DNA of 10,194 nt from a bacterium (lineage in GTDB: Bacteria > Coprothermobacterota > Coprothermobacteria > Coprothermobacterales > JAADFF01). Where the stretch lies: contig JAMORD010000061.1 in NCBI GenBank assembly GCA_027063755.1, forward strand, positions 1 to 10,194, in the 5' to 3' direction. The number at the start of each line of letters is the position of its first letter. Positions within the stretch are counted from its first letter, which is position 1. The notes under the pieces are model-generated. The model was not told the origin of the DNA, searched no databases, and saw only the letters and a program-made list of their open reading frames with translations. A program made the position numbers and the translations under genes. Below, piece after piece: positions 6,775 to 10,194 of the stretch.

Positions 6775-8014
6775 TTAAAATCTTGGAGTTTTATCCCATT
6801 TAATGGGTGCACTTTTCTTCGGGCTTTCCGTTGTTGTATCCAAGCATTGGCCAATATTACTAGCCATGCTTGGGCATGTGTAAAATATATAATGGTTGCT
6901 ATGATGATATTTTCGGCGTTAGCTCACCTTCTAAAAATGCCGTCACAATAAGTTGTGTTGCATATATCCACCACGATTCAAACCATAGGGTTAATAGGGG
7001 TAGATGAGTGCCTGCTGAGAATATACCCAAAAGACCCTATACAAACCATAAGTCTGATAGTATGACAAATGTGAATGAAAAACACATAATAAACAGATAT
7101 TAGTTGTATGTCGTTCCAGAGTTTTCTACGACTGCGATACTCCTTTGTCGCTATGATCTTCTGCACAAGGTATAGGTTGTCTATCATCCATCGTGTGCGT
7201 TGTTTGAACCATACGGAAAATTTTTCTGATTCTTGTTTCCACGATTGAGAACGGGGTTCTATGGCTATGAGATAGTCACGGGCTGTGAGGGTAAGACTCT
7301 GTTCGGCATCTTTGGCAAGGGCGTATTTGTCCCAGCCTCCTATTTCATCGAGCATATGCCTTTTTATCATTATGTTTGTGCCAGGGAAGCTACCTAACTT
7401 AAGGAGTTTCCACCTGCCAGATTGCATAGTTATCTAATATAGCAAGCTTTCTAACCCGATCATGGTTGTTAGTATCGTCTTGTACATGTTGTGAGACCGA
7501 TAGTATCCGGCAGCCCCTCCATATTTTTCGTTTTCCATGAGTTTGTAGACAAGGAGATTTACGGCATCGGGGTTAGGTCTATTATCGGCATCGTAAACGG
7601 CGATAACTTCTTCGTAGCTAATGTGCCTTCCGTAGTTGAGAATACGGGATTTTCCTTTAGGTTCTCCCGGTGGCACTTTCACATGATGTATATTGACAAA
7701 TATGCCTGCCCAGAATTCGGCTATGTCACCTGTTCTGTCAGTGCTATTGTCGTTGAGTGGGTATATGTTCATAGGGCCTTCATATTCAAGAGATGCTATT
7801 GCATCAAGTGTTTCAAATAAGACAACTTCTTCATTGGGGGGCAGGGATAAAAACGGCTACACTATGGTATGTTAGGCTCTTGCTCCATGGTTTCTACTTT
7901 GTATATGATGCCCAATATACCAAGAATAGTGTAATAAAACATGATGCCCCAGAAGGCTACCACGATAAAGTAAAACAGCCAAGATAGTGCTTTAATAAAT
8001 AGCATTGCTGTCAT
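6775..8014 (-). pseudogene. Decayed family 2 glycosyltransferase (processive, membrane-bound type)
   Basis: Read leftwards from ATG 8014-8012 (start MTAMLFIKAL, then a long hydrophobic segment) to TAA 6777-6775 (ending KWDKTPRF). The piecewise product is about 413 residues, normal for bacterial GT2 synthases of this type. Landmarks: VAVFIPA...NEE, NDNSTDRTGD, YDADNRPNPDA (DxD), SFPGTN, GGWD, KDAEQSL and QRTRW, then C-terminal membrane helices. Such enzymes polymerise a polysaccharide from nucleotide sugars at the inner membrane. Lesions: frameshifts near 7855-7867, at the run of six G at 7836-7841, near 7060-7075, near 6895-6915 and near 6795-6808; in-frame TAG at 7434-7436 and 7037-7039. The start overlaps the upstream gene's stop as ATGA, a trace of translational coupling. 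The family call is firm; the polymer made is unknown. Confidence 0.85.
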
Positions 8015-8688
8015 TGTGTGTGATCCCTTATAATTTTCTCATTTATCTCCTGATTTTCTGTTGCCGATATGGTATTATATATTTCCATATACTTTCTCAG
8101 TTCTTCTCCCAATATTCTGGGATGTTTTCCCAGCTTCTGGAGTATTCTATTTATCACTATATTGGCTTTATCTGTATCTGTTCCCTGTAGCATGATGACA
8201 AGGGTGTTATTTCCAGTCTTCCCTACTATGTTGTATCCCCTTCTGATGCTATCGAGTATGGTATTACCTATAATTCTTAAAAGGGTCTCGGGCTCTTTGC
8301 CCAGAGGGGTTTTTATCTTTATGAGATTTTCTTCCTCTGTGTATATCAGGGCTACTATGAGCCACCACGACAGGAATATGGTGGCAAAGAGCAGTTGATG
8401 GGTAATTAGTTGAACCTGATTGACACGCTAGTGTAGCATGGCATAGGTCACCACAAATAGCGATAGTCCAAATATGATGGTGCTCGCAATAATGATACAA
8501 CTGAGAATAGAGTAGGTATACATGATAATAAATGTTAGCAACGCAACGACAAGCAGTGGGAGAAATTCTACAGCTGATAAAATATGACCTCCTATATATG
8601 TTGGTATGATTCCTATTATCGATAACACACCTATGAGGTATGTTTTTACCTACTTTATGCGATATGCGATTTGATACCAATTGTTCAA
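8011..8688 (-). pseudogene. Decayed membrane protein of the polysaccharide cluster
   Basis: One frame runs leftwards from about TTG 8688 to TGA 8013-8011, broken only by TAG at 8650-8652 and 8428-8430. Reading through both gives about 225 residues. The first half holds several hydrophobic segments (for example FLPLLVVALLTFII, IIIASTIIFGLSLF and LLFATIFLSWWLIVALIY). The soluble second half includes TPLGKEPETLL, NTLVIMLQGTDTDKAN and GKHPRILGEELRKYMEIY. I do not recognise the family. Its stop overlaps the GT2 start by ATGA, and GH5 lies upstream on the same strand, so it was probably an accessory membrane subunit of polymer synthesis or export. The start is uncertain: no convincing ribosome binding site precedes 8688. 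Confidence 0.6.
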
Positions 8689-8725
8689 CTTACGTTTTTC
8701 TACCTAATATTTGCTTTATATAAGT

Positions 8726-8754
8726 ATTATATCTCAAGATAAGAACTGTTCCAA
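8726..8754 (-). promoter_or_regulatory. Sigma70-like promoter ahead of the membrane protein and GT2
   Basis: On the minus strand TTGGAA (8754-8749), a 17-bp spacer and a perfect TATAAT (8731-8726) lie in the gap between the GH5 pseudogene end and the membrane protein pseudogene. Transcription would start about 30 nt before the proposed start codon. Confidence 0.5.
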
Positions 8755-8785
8755 TGATATATTGCTATAAAAATTTGTTTTAATT

Positions 8786-9772
8786 TTATAATATCTTTTC
8801 TTTGGGCTGGCACGGATATAGCACGGCCATGAGCACAAGATGCCTATCGCTTCTCCACTGGTAATACTCTATATCGTAGAGTTGGCCATCGGCATTGATG
8901 ACAAAGGGTATGCGGGCATACAGCAGAGAGCAGGACATGTATGAGGCAAAGACCATCTGCGGGCTATGGTATATGTGTCTCCTTTGTTATAGTTGCCGGG
9001 CATCCATGCTCCAACCCATGTATGCAAGCCCGTTTTCTTCTTCCACTGCAATGCCGACTTCATATAAGAGATTTTTCGTACTCTGTGCCTGTGGTCCACT
9101 GCTTGTTTGTGCCTATCTTGGGGTTGGGGCCTGCTGTGTAGAAGTGCCACTCTCCCATGATATAGTTGTCACCTGGTGGAATATACAGCTCATCAAGATA
9201 GTACGGATTCGAGGTATAACGGGATCGTATGAATATGTACGGTATGGGTCTACTTTTCTTATGATTGGTATCACCTGTTTGTAAAACTCGTTTAGGAGAT
9301 CTGGGTAGTTATTGAGTTTTTTACCCACCTCAATAATCATGTCGTAGGACAGCAGGTAGGGATAATCTTTAAACTCATGAGCTATCTTATCCCAAAATGC
9401 CACTGAATGTTTTAGTGTATGCTGGGAAGGATGCTTGTGAAGTCTTTGGTGGCATATGCAATGAAGCCCCACCTTAAAGCAGTCGTCTACCACACGGTGC
9501 AGGAGCGCTATAGTCTCTGTGCTGTCGCCTGCCACACGTATGCGGACATGCTGAAAACCTATATTTTTAAAGTCAAGGATCACTGTGGCCGTGTAGCCCT
9601 GTCTCCACTTGTTAAATGTTACCCAGTTTGCATCTATGCCAATACCAAGCATGCGCTAATACTCTGCTGGTGATATAGGGCTATGAATAGGATTCAGAGC
9701 CTTGAGTGCAGGTATGTTGCCCAGCAGTATAGCCAGTATAGATATGATGACTGCCATCTGTTTATGTTTCAT
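8786..9772 (-). pseudogene. Decayed secreted GH5-like glycoside hydrolase (cellulase type)
   Basis: Read leftwards from ATG 9772-9770, with AAGGT 7 nt upstream, to TAA 8788-8786. The piecewise product is about 329 residues. It begins with a signal peptide (MKHKQMAV, then a hydrophobic core to about residue 20). Landmarks: MLGIGIDANW, NIGFQHVRIRV, IAHEFKDYPYLLSYDMIIEVG (probable acid/base Glu), GEWHFYTAGPNP (probable nucleophile Glu), HTWVGAWMPGNYNKGD and PFVINADGQLYDIEYYQW near the end. GH5 enzymes cleave beta-linked glucans; beside a GT2 synthase such an enzyme would trim or edit the polymer outside the membrane. Lesions: in-frame TAG 9656-9658 and frameshifts near 9205-9215, 9058-9070 and 8957-8970. 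Family assignment is good, substrate unknown. Confidence 0.8.
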
Positions 9773-9871
9773 GTCTATTACCTTCATGGGCCACATATTT
9801 TCCAATCCCTTTTTATACACATAAACGCCTTTCATAAAGATATACAATAAAAGGTGAAAGGGGTGGTTGCC

Positions 9872-10194
9872 GTGGAGTACGATCTGACAAAGCCGATAGA
9901 GATAGCAGAGGATGTTTTCTGGGTAGGTTATGTGGTACCAGATGACCCATTTCAGTGTCATGTGTACCTAATTAAGAATGGAAAAGAGAGCATTCTCATA
10001 GACCCTGGTAGCAAGATTGTGTTGCCCGTTGTGCTTGAGAAGATTGTGTCCCTTGTGCCCCTGAGAGATATCAAATATATTATCTTTCACCATCAAGACC
10101 CAGATATTACCGGCTCATTTGAGATTCTTGAGCAGCTATTTCCGGAAGGAGAGCGTTATGTTATAACCCACTGGCGTAGTGCCACCCTGCTAAA
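9872..10194 (+). CDS. MBL-fold protein, ODP-like (5' part only)
   Basis: The visible 107 residues start at GTG 9872, preceded by AAAGGGG (9857-9863) at 8 nt, and run off the right edge. After VFWVGYVVPDDPFQCHVYLI and the strand ILIDPGS (41-47) comes H73-HQDPDITGS82, the metal-binding motif of the metallo-beta-lactamase-fold group related to the oxygen-binding diiron domain of flavodiiron proteins. These domains bind two iron atoms and react with or sense oxygen or nitric oxide; some are fused to flavodoxin or signalling domains. Which fusion applies here is not visible. The gene is divergent from the GH5 pseudogene, with about 100 nt between them, and its frame is intact, unlike the decayed cluster beside it. 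Confidence 0.75.
   Translation, partial: MEYDLTKPIEIAEDVFWVGYVVPDDPFQCHVYLIKNGKESILIDPGSKIVLPVVLEKIVSLVPLRDIKYIIFHHQDPDITGSFEILEQLFPEGERYVITHWRSATLL

Noticed and set aside
7491-8398. Plus-strand reading frames across the GT2 and membrane protein region
   Set aside because: They show no ribosome binding sites or family motifs and lie opposite clearly recognisable minus-strand coding sequence.
8264-8680. Minus-strand 138-codon frame rich in His, Tyr and Cys
   Set aside because: It is an out-of-frame shadow of the membrane protein pseudogene, whose hydrophobic frame joins smoothly to the conserved C-terminal part.
7037-9658. TAG recoded as a sense codon
   Set aside because: The cysteine synthase-like gene and rdrB end in TAG at sensible places, and the cluster also has frameshifts that recoding cannot explain.
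1-10194. CRISPR array, tRNA, rRNA, insertion sequence or integrase
   Set aside because: No regularly spaced repeats, tRNA-like cloverleaf, rRNA sequence or recombinase motif was seen on either strand.

Overview
The window looks bacterial. It has a GMP synthase tail of the single-chain bacterial type, Shine-Dalgarno sites (GGAGG or AGGAGG) at 7-8 nt before ATG, GTG and TTG starts, a textbook rho-independent terminator and a sigma70-like promoter. Frequent ATA, AGA and AGG codons and an ODP-type metallo-beta-lactamase gene would fit a thermophilic anaerobe, but the sequence does not settle the lineage.

Layout, left to right: (a) 3-293, the 3' end of an A+T-rich gene of unknown function entering from the left; (b) 315-521, an isolated piece encoding the last ~68 residues of GMP synthase (guaA), followed by its terminator at 539-565; (c) 625-1446, a complete cysteine synthase-like PLP enzyme gene; (d) 1514-6688, an A+T-rich, tightly spaced three-gene operon; (e) 6725-6772, a second, diverged copy of the last 15 codons of the cysteine synthase-like gene; (f) 6775-9772 on the minus strand, a decayed exopolysaccharide-type cluster (GT2 glycosyltransferase, membrane protein, secreted GH5-like glycosidase) with many frameshifts and in-frame TAG codons; (g) 9872 to the right edge, the start of an ODP-like MBL-fold protein.

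The centrepiece is the operon at 1514-6688. Its first gene encodes a 794-residue protein with every adenosine deaminase active-site element (HxH, GID, HAGE, GHG, TDNP) and a very long insertion, which matches RdrB of the RADAR anti-phage system. It is followed by a 371-residue P-loop ATPase and a 549-residue protein with a Cys cluster. Together these are about the size of one usual RdrA. I read the locus as a RADAR-like system with reversed gene order (deaminase first) and RdrA split into two proteins, each with its own strong ribosome binding site.

Both A+T-rich cargo blocks end directly before a leftover 3' end of a housekeeping gene (guaA, then cysteine synthase). This suggests insertion at the 3' ends of conserved genes, with the gene end supplied anew by the incoming DNA. 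No integrase or transposase is visible in the window.
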